From the NCBI GenBank assembly GCA_015709595.1, contig CP054178.1, positions 3,167,205 to 3,231,204 of the forward strand: a DNA stretch of 64,000 nucleotides. The letters are read 5' to 3'. The stretch comes from Phycisphaeraceae bacterium (GTDB taxonomy: Bacteria; Planctomycetota; Phycisphaerae; Phycisphaerales; SM1A02). How positions within the stretch are numbered: position 1 is the stretch's first letter; each line of letters starts with the position of its first letter. This document shows, piece by piece, positions 23,078 through 33,398 of the stretch. The position numbers were made by a program, and so were the translations under genes. Under the pieces are notes generated by a model. That model was not told the DNA's origin, ran no database searches, and saw nothing but the letters and a program-made list of their open reading frames with translations.

Positions 23078-24355
23078 TCACGCGCTCCCCTTGGTGGCGA
23101 CCCTCTCGGCATCGCCCACCTCCACCGGCACCTGGCCGCTCAGCAGTTGGGGGAGGAGGTAGTCGCGGAGCGCGGCGAGGGTGTGGTTCTCGCCGCAAAA
23201 CAGATGCTCCCACATCGGCCGCACGAGCGTGTAGTAGGTCTGGAGCAGCGGTTCAGGCGGGATCACGACAGTCTTACCCGCGAGCATGGATTTCGCGTCA
23301 AGGTTCGGGACCGATGTGCCGTTGACGTGCTCCCAAATCTCGCCCGATTCCCGCATCTGATGCAGCCAAGCGTCCAGATACACCGCCGCAGCCGCCGAGC
23401 TACATCGAATCCGCTTGCAGAAGTTCGAGTAGATAACGGGCGTGTCCGTTCGCATGAATCCCGGACAAGCCCACAAGGGGCGGCCCGTAGGACCAGCCCC
23501 GGACCCGGCGACCAGCACATCTCGCTCGTTCATCGTCCGGCGATCGATGCTCGTCGGTTTCATCCACCGCAGTGGGGGCGTGGCCTGGCCGGTTGACCGC
23601 AAGTGCTCCAAATCTACTCCTCGCAGGCAATACGCTTGCACAGCCCCGTCGAATGGCTCGTCCTTTCCCCAGTCTCCCCCAATCGCGAGCGTGCCAAGTT
23701 CACCAAGAGTGCCCAGCCTCCACTCCTCCGGCACAGGGCCCATCTCGGAGTCGGTGAAAGTGGTCGGGAGGGCGTCGAAGACGGGCTGCGGCATGGAGGG
23801 GAACGACGCCGCGCCGGCGGCCTTGGCCTTGACCGGCTCGAAGTCCACGAACCACGCCCGGAAGATCGCCCGCGCCAGCCGCTCCAGCGCGCGTGCCGTC
23901 CGCCGGTTCTGCTCGATCTTGTCGTCCAGCGAGCCGAGGACTGCGGCGATGGCACGCTGGGTCTCGATCGGTGGGACGGCTAACTCACGCGGATAAACTG
24001 CCGCGCGGGTTGTCGACGGGATCGGCGAGCCATCGTTGATCTCGCCCAACTTATGATGAGTGATGGCGTAGTACAGCCATCGCATGTCACAGTCCGCTTT
24101 GGGTACGACGAAGTAAGCCGTGTCGATGACCCAGAACGCATCGACTGAGTAGTGCACCCCTCTGTACGCGCCCTTCCGGCCGAGGATAACGCCGGGTCCC
24201 TCGGCGAGTGGAGTGTCCGTCCATCCAACCGGCCCGTTCGTACCAAACACGCGAACACTGCCACCGCTCTCCGAGTAGTCGCGTAGCGCTTTGCCGTACT
24301 CAAGCGAGACTTCATCGCCCCAAGTGGAACTACGCCAGGTGGGCGGAGTGGTCAT
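23078..24355 (-). CDS. hsdS: Type I R-M specificity subunit (HsdS)
   Basis: The DNA-recognition subunit, 425 residues, with the usual two target-recognition halves. The first begins 'PTWRSSTWGDEVSLEYGKAL' and ends in the conserved helix 'PIETQRAIAAVLGSLDDKIE' near 160-180, followed by 'RAIFRAWFVDFEPVKAKA'. The second begins 'PEEWRLGTLGELG' near 240 and ends 'LLQTYYTLVRPMWEHLF'. ATG 24355 follows GGAGG by 7 bp. Each half reads one part of a split DNA site, but the site cannot be read from the sequence. Confidence 0.92.
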   Translation of the reverse strand: MTTPPTWRSSTWGDEVSLEYGKALRDYSESGGSVRVFGTNGPVGWTDTPLAEGPGVILGRKGAYRGVHYSVDAFWVIDTAYFVVPKADCDMRWLYYAITHHKLGEINDGSPIPSTTRAAVYPRELAVPPIETQRAIAAVLGSLDDKIEQNRRTARALERLARAIFRAWFVDFEPVKAKAAGAASFPSMPQPVFDALPTTFTDSEMGPVPEEWRLGTLGELGTLAIGGDWGKDEPFDGAVQAYCLRGVDLEHLRSTGQATPPLRWMKPTSIDRRTMNERDVLVAGSGAGPTGRPLWACPGFMRTDTPVIYSNFCKRIRCSSAAAAVYLDAWLHQMRESGEIWEHVNGTSVPNLDAKSMLAGKTVVIPPEPLLQTYYTLVRPMWEHLFCGENHTLAALRDYLLPQLLSGQVPVEVGDAERVATKGSA

Positions 24356-24422
24356 GGCCTGGCCTCCAGAACCAGGCGCCCCCCCCGCAACCGCGAGGGG
24401 TATTCTGTAGCACCGTTCGGTG

Positions 24423-25097
24423 TCATGCGAGAAGCCCTCCAATGAGGGCGCCGACTTTCGTGACGAACCCCGCGCAGCCATTGATGGCCGCGGCGGCCTT
24501 CACGGTCTGCCACGCGGCACTGATGATGTTCTGATTCGGGGCGGGCTTCGCCAGCTGCGACTGGATGGTGTCGATGTCGGCCACGTACGCCAACTTGTCC
24601 TGCTCGTCGGCGTCGGACTTGGTGATCGCGTCGCGCAGTTCAACCAGCGCCTTGCCTAGGTCGGAGAACTTCACGTTGACCTGATTCCCGTCCCCGAGAG
24701 TAATGATGTTCTGCCCCGTCGCGTTGATGTTGATCCCGTGGAACTTCTGCATCGTGAACTCTCCGGGCCCTTCGATCTTGTCGATCCCAGCGGCCGTGAT
24801 CTTGTAGAAACTGGTCGTGGACGGGATGACCGTCCCTCCGGGAGCAGTGAAGGACTTTTCGACAGTGTCCTCCTCGACCCAACCTTGGCTGATCAGATAC
24901 GTGAGATTGCTCTGCACCTCCTGCTGCGTCAATGTGTGGCTGGTTTTCAGTTCCTTCTTGATGTCGCTGATCTTGATGGCCGAGCCCTTCTTGCCCCGTG
25001 CGCTCGTCGCGTTCTTGTTGCGGTCGTAGAAGTACTGAAGCATGATGGTCCGGATCTCGGTGTTCGAGCGAGACGGGATGGTTGGCTTCTTTGCCAT
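24423..25097 (-). CDS. Winged-helix protein with 'GDGN' repeat motif
   Basis: A 224-residue protein. An N-terminal winged helix (residues 12-110: 'TEIRTIMLQYFYDRNKNAT', 'TQQEVQSNLTYLISQGWV') is followed by a beta-type motif 'GININATGQNIITLGDGNQV' near 122, a coiled helix with many charges, and a Gly/Ala-rich hydrophobic end ('GFVTKVGALIGGLLA'). The 'N-GDGN' pattern occurs in several unknown defence-associated proteins. The gene is separated from the ImmA-like gene by one base and comes just before hsdS. It may be a DNA-binding regulator paired with the protease; this is inferred. Confidence 0.65.
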   Translation of the reverse strand: MAKKPTIPSRSNTEIRTIMLQYFYDRNKNATSARGKKGSAIKISDIKKELKTSHTLTQQEVQSNLTYLISQGWVEEDTVEKSFTAPGGTVIPSTTSFYKITAAGIDKIEGPGEFTMQKFHGININATGQNIITLGDGNQVNVKFSDLGKALVELRDAITKSDADEQDKLAYVADIDTIQSQLAKPAPNQNIISAAWQTVKAAAAINGCAGFVTKVGALIGGLLA

Positions 25098-25098
25098 G

Positions 25099-26097
25099 TC
25101 AAGCGGCCCCTCCGCATAGTGTCGCGGTCATACCGAGGCGATCGCCGAGGGCTTCAAGGGCTTTGACGTTGCGGCAACCGAGCAGGCGAAAGGCGTCGGT
25201 GAACGCGGAGCGGCCTTCCCAGGTGCTGGCCAGCACGGCGCGGGCGAAGCGCGGGCTGACCGCGGGAACACTACCCCGGCCATCCGGTACATCAAAGCCC
25301 CTGACGATTTCCGTGGCCACGGCATGGCACCACCACTCCACGCCGCGATCCGAGAACGAACTCGCGGGCGTTACATTCGAGACGCCCGACTCGCCGATCC
25401 AGAGGTGCGCCAGTTCGTGGGCGAGGGTGAACATCTGGCCGGCCTTGGTGTCGGTGCCGTTGATGAAGATGAGCGGCGCAAGGTGTGGGGAGGCGTCGCA
25501 GAGGGCGAAGCCGCGGAACTCGGCGGTGTCAAGCGGGCGGTGGGTGTTGTGACCGACGATGCCGCTGATCATGACGAGGATGCCGGCCTCGTCGGCGGCG
25601 TCAATCATCATGCGGAGGGCGTCCTCCCACTTCCTCGCCTCGGCCCGAGCGTCCAAATCGAAACCGACGGCCTCGCGGATGCGCGAGGCGGTGGCAATCA
25701 CTTCGCTCTGCACGGTGGCGGAGCCGATGAAGTCGAGCGGCGGCTCGCCCAGCACGAGGGCATTCTGGCGGTACCAATCCTGGCGCTGCTGGCAGAGATA
25801 GATCGTGTCGAGCAGGTCAGGGGATGGGTGCTGGACTCGTTCGCTGCCGACGGTGCGGAAGTCCGGGATGGGGATCGTCTCGACCGGTGGCTCCTGGAGG
25901 AAGAAGAAGCCGAAGGGCGTGCGGGTCGCCTTGGCGAAGTCCTCCAGTTGCTTGAACGTGGGCTGCTTCTCGCCGGTCAGCCAGTCGGGAAACGCGGCGA
26001 ACCTTTCGGCCAGCGCGGACTCCAACTTGCCCGCACGCTCGCAGGCCCAGCGAAGGAGTTCGGGCTTGACCGGCACTCTCAGCACGATGGTCTCCAC
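25099..26097 (-). CDS. ImmA/IrrE-like metallopeptidase with HTH-like N-terminus
   Basis: A 332-residue protein. The N-terminus ('VPVKPELLRWACERAGK', 'QPTFKQLEDFAKATRTPFG') is an XRE-like segment found in this family. The peptidase part has the zinc site HELAH at 227-231 ('TLAHELAHLWIG') and a likely third ligand Glu in 'VEWWCHAVATEI' near 253. ImmA/IrrE proteins cleave or bind a paired repressor after stress or damage. The start is GTG 26097, 24 bp after the hsdM stop, with no clear ribosome site. Its substrate may be the winged-helix protein encoded next. Confidence 0.85.
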   Translation of the reverse strand: METIVLRVPVKPELLRWACERAGKLESALAERFAAFPDWLTGEKQPTFKQLEDFAKATRTPFGFFFLQEPPVETIPIPDFRTVGSERVQHPSPDLLDTIYLCQQRQDWYRQNALVLGEPPLDFIGSATVQSEVIATASRIREAVGFDLDARAEARKWEDALRMMIDAADEAGILVMISGIVGHNTHRPLDTAEFRGFALCDASPHLAPLIFINGTDTKAGQMFTLAHELAHLWIGESGVSNVTPASSFSDRGVEWWCHAVATEIVRGFDVPDGRGSVPAVSPRFARAVLASTWEGRSAFTDAFRLLGCRNVKALEALGDRLGMTATLCGGAA

Positions 26098-26121
26098 AGT
26101 GGCGACGGGCGTTGATGGACA

Positions 26122-27837
<1,716 letters not shown>

Positions 27838-28734
27838 CGCGATTCTCCTCCTGACTTCGGTCGCGCTCGAAGGGTCATCGGCGTGGCCGATGACCTTGGG
27901 GCTCATGGTATCGGAAATGAGGCGACAGGGAGAGGGGCGTTGGTGCGCCGTCTCGGGCGGGCTGACGGCGTGTCGATCCGGGCGATCAGTGTGGATTGTC
28001 TGGGGTCTGCTGCTCGTGTCGCAAGAAGGTCCGGCCTTTGAGCGACGGCCCCTCGACCTGCGCACCAGCGGTGGGGTGCGGAAACGTGACGTTGACCCCG
28101 CAGGTCCCGTCGGGATTCGGGAACGCGCGGCCGAATCATGAGGAACGCTCTCGCGTCGAACACGAACAAGGATGGGCACGCCCGTACGCCCAAGGCGTGG
28201 CTGAAGCACCTGCGGAAGGAGTCGCCATGATGAGCCGAATGCAATCGATCGATGTGAGGACGCGAGACGCGAATCACCAGGTGGAGGGCCGGTGGAGTGA
28301 GGGAGGTGGATGCGGAAGCGCAAAGAAAGAGGGTGCGGGCTCGTGCCGGAGCCGCGTCGCATCGCTTGGAGGTGGCTCGTGCGGTGGCCGTTCGATCGAT
28401 GGCCCTGGCTGCTGCGGCTGGGCCCGACGCCTGTCAACCCACCCCACCAGTTAACCCGCCAACGGAGAGTTCGAAGAGGGTTCGGCTCGGGGGGCCGCAC
28501 CCAACTCCCACAGTTCGGCTCGCGCCCCCGAGATTGGAAACGAACCGAGAGCGCGGCGGGAACCCGGCCCGGCGGCCGGCCGCCCGCCGGCCATCGCTGT
28601 AAACCGCGTTTTCTGCGTGGAAACGGCCACTCCGGACCGCCACCTGCCCCAAAACGACCAACCGCCGCGAGGCGCTCTCGGCGGCGGTGTCTGTCAACCC
28701 CTGTGTCGGTCTGGTTTCGCTCGGAAACCTTGAA
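27838..28734. other. Region between hsdM and the tRNA gene
   Basis: No supported gene. It carries the hsdM leader with its inverted repeat. Near 28662-28690 a GC-rich hairpin (CCGCCGC...GCGGCGG) lies about 45 bp beyond the tRNA 3' end and may stop tRNA transcription, though it has no T tract. Open frames here lack start signals. Confidence 0.45.
27873..27895. promoter_or_regulatory. Inverted repeat in the hsdM leader
   Basis: GGTCATCGGC and GCCGATGACC (10-bp perfect arms, 3-bp centre) end 35 bp upstream of the hsdM start codon. It could be an operator for a controller protein or an RNA hairpin affecting translation. Confidence 0.5.
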
Positions 28735-28806
28735 CTCCCCCAGCTGGACTCGAACCAGCAACCTGCCGGTTAACAGCCGGCCGCTCTACCATTGAGCTAT
28801 AGGGGA
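28735..28806 (-). tRNA. tRNA-Asn (GTT anticodon)
   Basis: A 72-base cloverleaf on the minus strand. Acceptor arms TCCCCTA and TGGGGGA pair (one G-T), the D stem is GCTC/GAGC, the anticodon stem GCCGG/CCGGC holds the loop CTGTTAA, and the T arm is GCTGG-TTCGAGT-CCAGC. The discriminator base is G and CCA is not encoded. Its 3' end faces the accessory region, as expected for a tRNA used as an integration site. Confidence 0.95.
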
Positions 28807-29508
28807 TCGATTGTCGTCGCGCCAGATGATTCACAGCCGTGATCCGATGCGGCACGGCGTCCCGACATGCCGCCAGCCACGCCGTGCGTTCCCGTTCCCG
28901 CCATCGAGAACGGACCAGTGAAGGTATCGGCCAGAACCGCCCGGTCAAGCAGCGGCACCGAGGGAACTTGAAGTCGGATGCCCCACCGTGCGGCGGGAAT
29001 CCGTGTCAGCGCCCAATCGGCAGACTCGACTGACCAGAACAACCGATGCGGAGCCAGCACCGTGGAGCCCGCACCCCGGGTTGAGCGAATTGCTCTCCAA
29101 GCCCAAGCCCAACTCCAGTTCCTTCCAATCGAGTTCCTCCGGCTCAGCGGGCATCACGGCGCCTTGCAGACTCGATCAGGTCGAGAAGCATCACCTGCCG
29201 GTGCGCCACGCAACCATGCGCGTTGGCGATGTGTCCGAGCATTCTCCATCTTCTCGGTCGATGCACCCGTTGGCGGCGAGCAGGTTCAGCCGCGGTTCCA
29301 GTTTTCCCGGGTTGTTCGTAGGGCTCCGTAAAGGCGGTGGTGGTCGAGAATGGGGGTGGGTGGCTCGAGCGGTGGAAGGCAGTGGTGGTGTGGGAGGTGA
29401 TCGAGCGGGGGTTGGATCAACGCCTTCCGCTCCACCCACGCCTTGGAGCGGCAGGCGAGAGGGTGGAGGCGTTCGCGGCCATCGGCTGGGCCGCCCCTAC
29501 CATCCCCC
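28807..29508. other. Intergenic region before proC
   Basis: About 700 bp with no supported gene on either strand. It must contain the tRNA-Asn promoter, on the minus strand, and probably that of proC. Nothing else was recognised. Confidence 0.4.
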
Positions 29509-30333
29509 ATGCCCACCACGCTCTCCATCATCGGCTTCGGCTCCATGGGCAGTGCGATCCTGCGCGGGGCGGTCGAGGCGGGCGTATTGGAGGCGGAATC
29601 GGTGCTGGTCATCGAGCCGGATGACGGGCGGCGTGAGCAGGCGAGGCGGCTGGGATGCGTGGTGTCCGCCGAGGCACGGTTTGCGTGGGACTCGCCGCAC
29701 GTGCTGCTGGCGGTCAAGCCGCAGGTTTTCGCCAGCGTGGCGGAGCAGATGGGGCCGGCGCCGGCTGCTTCAGACGGTGTGATTGTCACCAGCATCATGG
29801 CGGGCCTGTCCAGCGCGGCCATCCGGCAAGTGCTCGGCGGCAACACGCGGATCATCCGCGCCATGCCCAACACGCCCTGCCGCGTCAAGGCGGGCATGAC
29901 CGCCTTGGCGATAGGGGAGGGGGCGAGGTCGGGCGATGAGCACTTTCCGGTCATGCTCTTCGCCTCGATGGGCCGCGTGGTGAAGGTGGAGGAGCATCTG
30001 CTGCACGCGGTGACGGCGGTGTCCGGCTCCGGCCCGGCGTACGTCTTTCTGCTGGCGGAGTCGATGGAGCAGGCGGGCATCCAGGCGGGACTCGATCACC
30101 ACACGGCGCGCACGCTGGCGTACCAGACGATCCTCGGCGCTGGTCGAATGCTCACGGCGGACGGCGACGGTTCGCATGCGCCCGTGTCCGCCGACGCGCT
30201 GCGCACGCAGGTGACCAGTCCGGGCGGAACGACGGCGGCGGCGCTGGAGGTGTTCTTCGAGGCGGAGTTTCCGCAGATCGTGGCGGAGGCGATTCTCGCC
30301 GCCCGTGACCGCGCGGTGGAGTTGGGGCGGTAG
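29509..30333 (+). CDS. proC: Pyrroline-5-carboxylate reductase
   Basis: The last enzyme of proline synthesis, reducing pyrroline-5-carboxylate with NAD(P)H; 274 residues, the normal size. The dinucleotide motif 'IIGFGSMGSAILRG' opens the protein, 'AMPNTPCRVKAGMTAL' lies near 115, 'VSGSGPAYVFLLAESM' near 170 and 'TSPGGTTAAALEVF' near 240. ATG 29509 has no Shine-Dalgarno site; a TACCAT hexamer ends 5 bp before it. It is convergent with trpC. Confidence 0.94.
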   Translation: MPTTLSIIGFGSMGSAILRGAVEAGVLEAESVLVIEPDDGRREQARRLGCVVSAEARFAWDSPHVLLAVKPQVFASVAEQMGPAPAASDGVIVTSIMAGLSSAAIRQVLGGNTRIIRAMPNTPCRVKAGMTALAIGEGARSGDEHFPVMLFASMGRVVKVEEHLLHAVTAVSGSGPAYVFLLAESMEQAGIQAGLDHHTARTLAYQTILGAGRMLTADGDGSHAPVSADALRTQVTSPGGTTAAALEVFFEAEFPQIVAEAILAARDRAVELGR

Positions 30334-30478
30334 CCGCTCGATTCGCGCCGGCGGATCGTCCGGCAGTCGATCAGGCGTGCATGCGAGTCCCAGGCGTGTT
30401 CCACGCTCAAGGGATGGACGAAGCACGATGCGGAGCGTCGCACCGCCCGGGAACCGCCGACTTGCAGCAGGAACAGCG

Positions 30479-31309
30479 TCACTCGTCGTCCGGATCGCGC
30501 GAGAGCAGGTCGCGCAACGCGGCGCCGGGGTCGGGCTGGCGCAGGAGATGCTCCCCGACCAGGGCGATGCGCACGTCCTTCTGACGCAGCCGGGCCAGGT
30601 CGGCGCGGGAGTGAATGCCCGACTCCGCCACCACCACACGGCGGTCCTCCACGAACTCGATCACCCGCAGCGTGTGCGACACATCGGTCTTCATGGTCGC
30701 CAGATCACGGTTGTTGATGCCCAGCAGCGAGTAGCCCGCGTGGGGGAAGCCGATGTGGTTCTTCACCTTGAGCAGGGTTTCGACGGCGTGAACCTCGACC
30801 AGCGACGTCATGCCCAGCTCGCGCACCAGGATCATCAGGTCCAGCAGTTCACCCTCGCTGAGCACCTCGGCGATGAGCAGCACGGCGTCGGCCCCGGCGG
30901 CGCGGGCCTCCCACACCTGGTACTCGTCGATGATGAAGTCCTTGCGCAGCACGGGCAGGGGGACCGCCTCGCGGACCTGGGCGATGAACTCCAGCCGTCC
31001 GCCGAAATCGCGGTCATCCGTCAGCACTGAGAGCGCCGAGGCCCCGCCCTGGTGATACTGTCTGGCGATGCGGACGGGATCGAAATCCTCGCGGATCACC
31101 CCGGCGGAGGGGCTCTTGCGCTTGATCTCGGCGATGATGCGCGAGTGTCCGCGGTCCCGGTCGCGCCCGTTGACCACCGCGCTGAAGAAGTTGCGCGGCT
31201 TGTCGCACGAGCCGACGCGCTCGCGCAGGGTTTCCAGCGGTGTTTTCTGCCGCGATTGCGCCACCTCCACGCGCTTGCGCGCCACGATCTGTTCCAGCGT
31301 CACCGGCAT
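30479..31309 (-). CDS. trpC: Indole-3-glycerol phosphate synthase
   Basis: A tryptophan-pathway enzyme closing the indole ring; 276 residues with a TIM-barrel fold. Recognised motifs: 'IIAEIKRKSPSAG', 'SALSVLTDDRDFGG', 'PVLRKDFIIDEYQ', 'LLGINNRDLATMKTD' and 'VVVAESGIHSRADL'. ATG 31309 follows AGGA at some distance. The gene stands alone, with no other trp gene in the window, so tryptophan genes are scattered here. Confidence 0.94.
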   Translation of the reverse strand: MPVTLEQIVARKRVEVAQSRQKTPLETLRERVGSCDKPRNFFSAVVNGRDRDRGHSRIIAEIKRKSPSAGVIREDFDPVRIARQYHQGGASALSVLTDDRDFGGRLEFIAQVREAVPLPVLRKDFIIDEYQVWEARAAGADAVLLIAEVLSEGELLDLMILVRELGMTSLVEVHAVETLLKVKNHIGFPHAGYSLLGINNRDLATMKTDVSHTLRVIEFVEDRRVVVAESGIHSRADLARLRQKDVRIALVGEHLLRQPDPGAALRDLLSRDPDDE

Positions 31310-31358
31310 CGTTTCGTGCTTCCTGACCCTGATCCTGCTCACCAACCCCGCGTGGGGG

Positions 31359-32396
31359 ATGCGCAACTGTATCGACGCCGAAGCGCCAATCCATGACGAT
31401 GCCTTGCCCGAAACGGATTCTTCGGAAGGCATCGCCCCGCCGGGTGAAGACCGCGTGAATATGCGTGCCGGGGGAGGGACGATATGGCTCTATCCCGGTC
31501 TCATGGCGATCGGGGCGGTAGCGTCGGCATGGCTCGTGTTCGCCCGACGGCTGCTCCGACTGCCTCGTCCGCCCGCTCCCGGACCGGGGGGGTTGGGCTC
31601 GCGGGAACTGACGGCCGCGCTCGTCCTGCTGCTTTTCTTCGCGGGGATGTACCTGGCCCAGCCGCTGGGGGCGGGTCTGTTGGCGGCGGTGACGAAGCCG
31701 CCTGACGCCGTTCGCCAGGCGTACGCGGGGGGGGTGATCTCGCCTGAGACGGTCCGACTGGGTGTGGTGCTGCGCAGCGGCGGCTATCTCGCGGCGGGAC
31801 TGGTCATCGCGGCATGGCTGATGGTGCGGCCGAGGATGGGTGGGGGTCAGGCGACCGGTCAGCCGCTGGATTCGTCGTTCATCGCCCGGACTGATCAATC
31901 AGCCCCCGTTCCGCGACGAATGGTCCGCGCGGCGGCGGCGGGACTCATCGGGCTCCTGCTCATCTGGCCGCTGCTTCATTGGGTGAGTTTCATCGGCGCC
32001 GGTGTGCAGACGTGGCTGACCGGACGCTCGCCGGACGTGCTGGCCCACGACGCCCTGCGGATGCTGACCGACCCCGCCGCGGGGCCCTGGCGGTTCGGCG
32101 CGATGGCGCTGGTCATCGTGGGGGCGCCGATCGTTGAAGAGGCGGCGTACCGCGGCATGCTGCAACCGGCGCTGACGACGCTGCTCCGTTCGCGGTGGTG
32201 GGCGATCGTGGTGACGTCGGTCATTTTCGTCGCGCCCCACGCCGCCGTCGTCGCGCCGCACGCGCTGCCCACGCTGTTCGTGCTGTCGCTGGGCTTCGGA
32301 CTGGCGCGGGAGCGCGGCGGGGGGGTGCTGGCCCCCATCGTCATGCACGCGGCGTTCAACGGGGCGAACGTCGCCCTGGCGCTGACCGTGGGGTGA
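31359..32396 (+). CDS. CPBP-family intramembrane protease
   Basis: A membrane protein of about 345 residues with several hydrophobic segments and the CPBP (CAAX protease) signature near residue 265: 'EEAAYRGML', then 'VAPHAAVVAPHALPT' and 'PIVMHAAFNGANV'. These supply the conserved Glu-Glu, Arg and His residues of the glutamate intramembrane proteases; substrates are unknown. The start is uncertain. ATG 31359 is used; ATG 31457 would also keep every membrane segment. Upstream in frame lies a signal-like stretch ('CFLTLILLTNPAWG') overlapping the trpC start region. Confidence 0.75.
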   Translation: MRNCIDAEAPIHDDALPETDSSEGIAPPGEDRVNMRAGGGTIWLYPGLMAIGAVASAWLVFARRLLRLPRPPAPGPGGLGSRELTAALVLLLFFAGMYLAQPLGAGLLAAVTKPPDAVRQAYAGGVISPETVRLGVVLRSGGYLAAGLVIAAWLMVRPRMGGGQATGQPLDSSFIARTDQSAPVPRRMVRAAAAGLIGLLLIWPLLHWVSFIGAGVQTWLTGRSPDVLAHDALRMLTDPAAGPWRFGAMALVIVGAPIVEEAAYRGMLQPALTTLLRSRWWAIVVTSVIFVAPHAAVVAPHALPTLFVLSLGFGLARERGGGVLAPIVMHAAFNGANVALALTVG

Positions 32397-32438
32397 ATCG
32401 TTCCGCAACGTCGTTTCGCGCGTCAGGAGGAGCCCTTC

Positions 32439-33353
32439 ATGCGAACAATCCGCATCATGCCTCTTCTTCCGGTGATGCTTCTTCTTGGCGGACCATCTGA
32501 GAGGAGTTCCGATTCCGCCGGGGTGATCGAGGCGTCTCGCCGCCGCGATGGACTCACCGTGGTGTCGTTCAACATTCGCTACGACAACCCGGGGGACGGC
32601 GAGAACGCCTGGCCGAAAAGGCGCGATCGCGTGATCGCGCTGCTGCGGTCGTTCGAGGCGGATCTCATCGGGCTGCAGGAGGTGCTGCCCAGCCAGCGCC
32701 GCGACCTGGAGGCGGCGCTTGGACGGACGACCGATGAGACGGGAAAGCCGGGGACCGGCTACGTATTCCGGGGCGTGGGCCGGGATGACGGCGTCAACAG
32801 GGGGGAACAGTCGCCCGTGCTCTACCGGGCCGATCGATTCGAGGAAGTCGCCTGGGGCACGTGGTGGCTCAGCGAGACGCCCGACAAGCCCAGCCGCGGG
32901 TGGGACGCGGCGCTCAATCGCGTGGCCACGTGGGTGCGGCTGAAGGATCGCGTGACGGGTCAGTCGCTGCTCGCGGTCTCGACGCACTTCGATCACCGGG
33001 GCGAGCAGGCGCGGCTGGAATCGGCTCGCTGGCTCGCGTCTCGCCTGGCGGATGAGCCGCGCGTCGTGCTTCTGGGAGACTTCAACGCCCGGCCCGGTTC
33101 GCCGCCTCACCTGGCGCTGACGACCGTGGAGGCGCGTGAAGACGCCACCACGCGCGCCCTGCGTGACGCCGCCGGCGATGACGCTTCGCCCACCTGGTGC
33201 GACTGGGACGGCGAGCCGGATGAGGGAATGCGCATCGACTGGATTCTGCTGCGCGGGTACGAGGTCGAGCGTTACCAGGTGCCGGCGTGGTCGGATCGAA
33301 CCAGACCCGAGAGCGATCACCTGCCGGTGGCGGCGCGGCTGCGACCGGAGTGA
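32439..33353 (+). CDS. Secreted endonuclease/exonuclease/phosphatase-family protein
   Basis: A 304-residue hydrolase. A hydrophobic start ('MRTIRIMPLLPVMLLLGG') looks like a short signal peptide. The EEP fold is clear: 'VVSFNIRYDNPGDG' (Asn), 'ADLIGLQEVL' (Glu), 'STHFDHRG' (His), 'VVLLGDFNARPGSP' (Asp-x-Asn) and 'RPESDHLPVAARL' (Asp-His) in order. Many planctomycete members of this type are exported metal-dependent phosphodiesterases; the substrate is unknown. ATG 32439 follows AGGAGGAG. It lies 42 bp after the CPBP gene. Confidence 0.88.
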   Translation: MRTIRIMPLLPVMLLLGGPSERSSDSAGVIEASRRRDGLTVVSFNIRYDNPGDGENAWPKRRDRVIALLRSFEADLIGLQEVLPSQRRDLEAALGRTTDETGKPGTGYVFRGVGRDDGVNRGEQSPVLYRADRFEEVAWGTWWLSETPDKPSRGWDAALNRVATWVRLKDRVTGQSLLAVSTHFDHRGEQARLESARWLASRLADEPRVVLLGDFNARPGSPPHLALTTVEAREDATTRALRDAAGDDASPTWCDWDGEPDEGMRIDWILLRGYEVERYQVPAWSDRTRPESDHLPVAARLRPE

Positions 33354-33398
33354 CGCCCCATCGCGCTGGCGTGCGTCCCCCGCGATGGCGTCTCGGCG

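Noticed and set aside
27838-28761. N-terminal extension of HsdM in the open frame
   Set aside because: The HsdM fold begins at ATG 27837, which has a strong AGGAGGAG site. The extension has no conserved sequence, and the frame starts inside the tRNA gene.
28945-29157. Small frame on the minus strand upstream of the tRNA gene
   Set aside because: No ribosome site, no motif and poor codon use; treated as non-coding.
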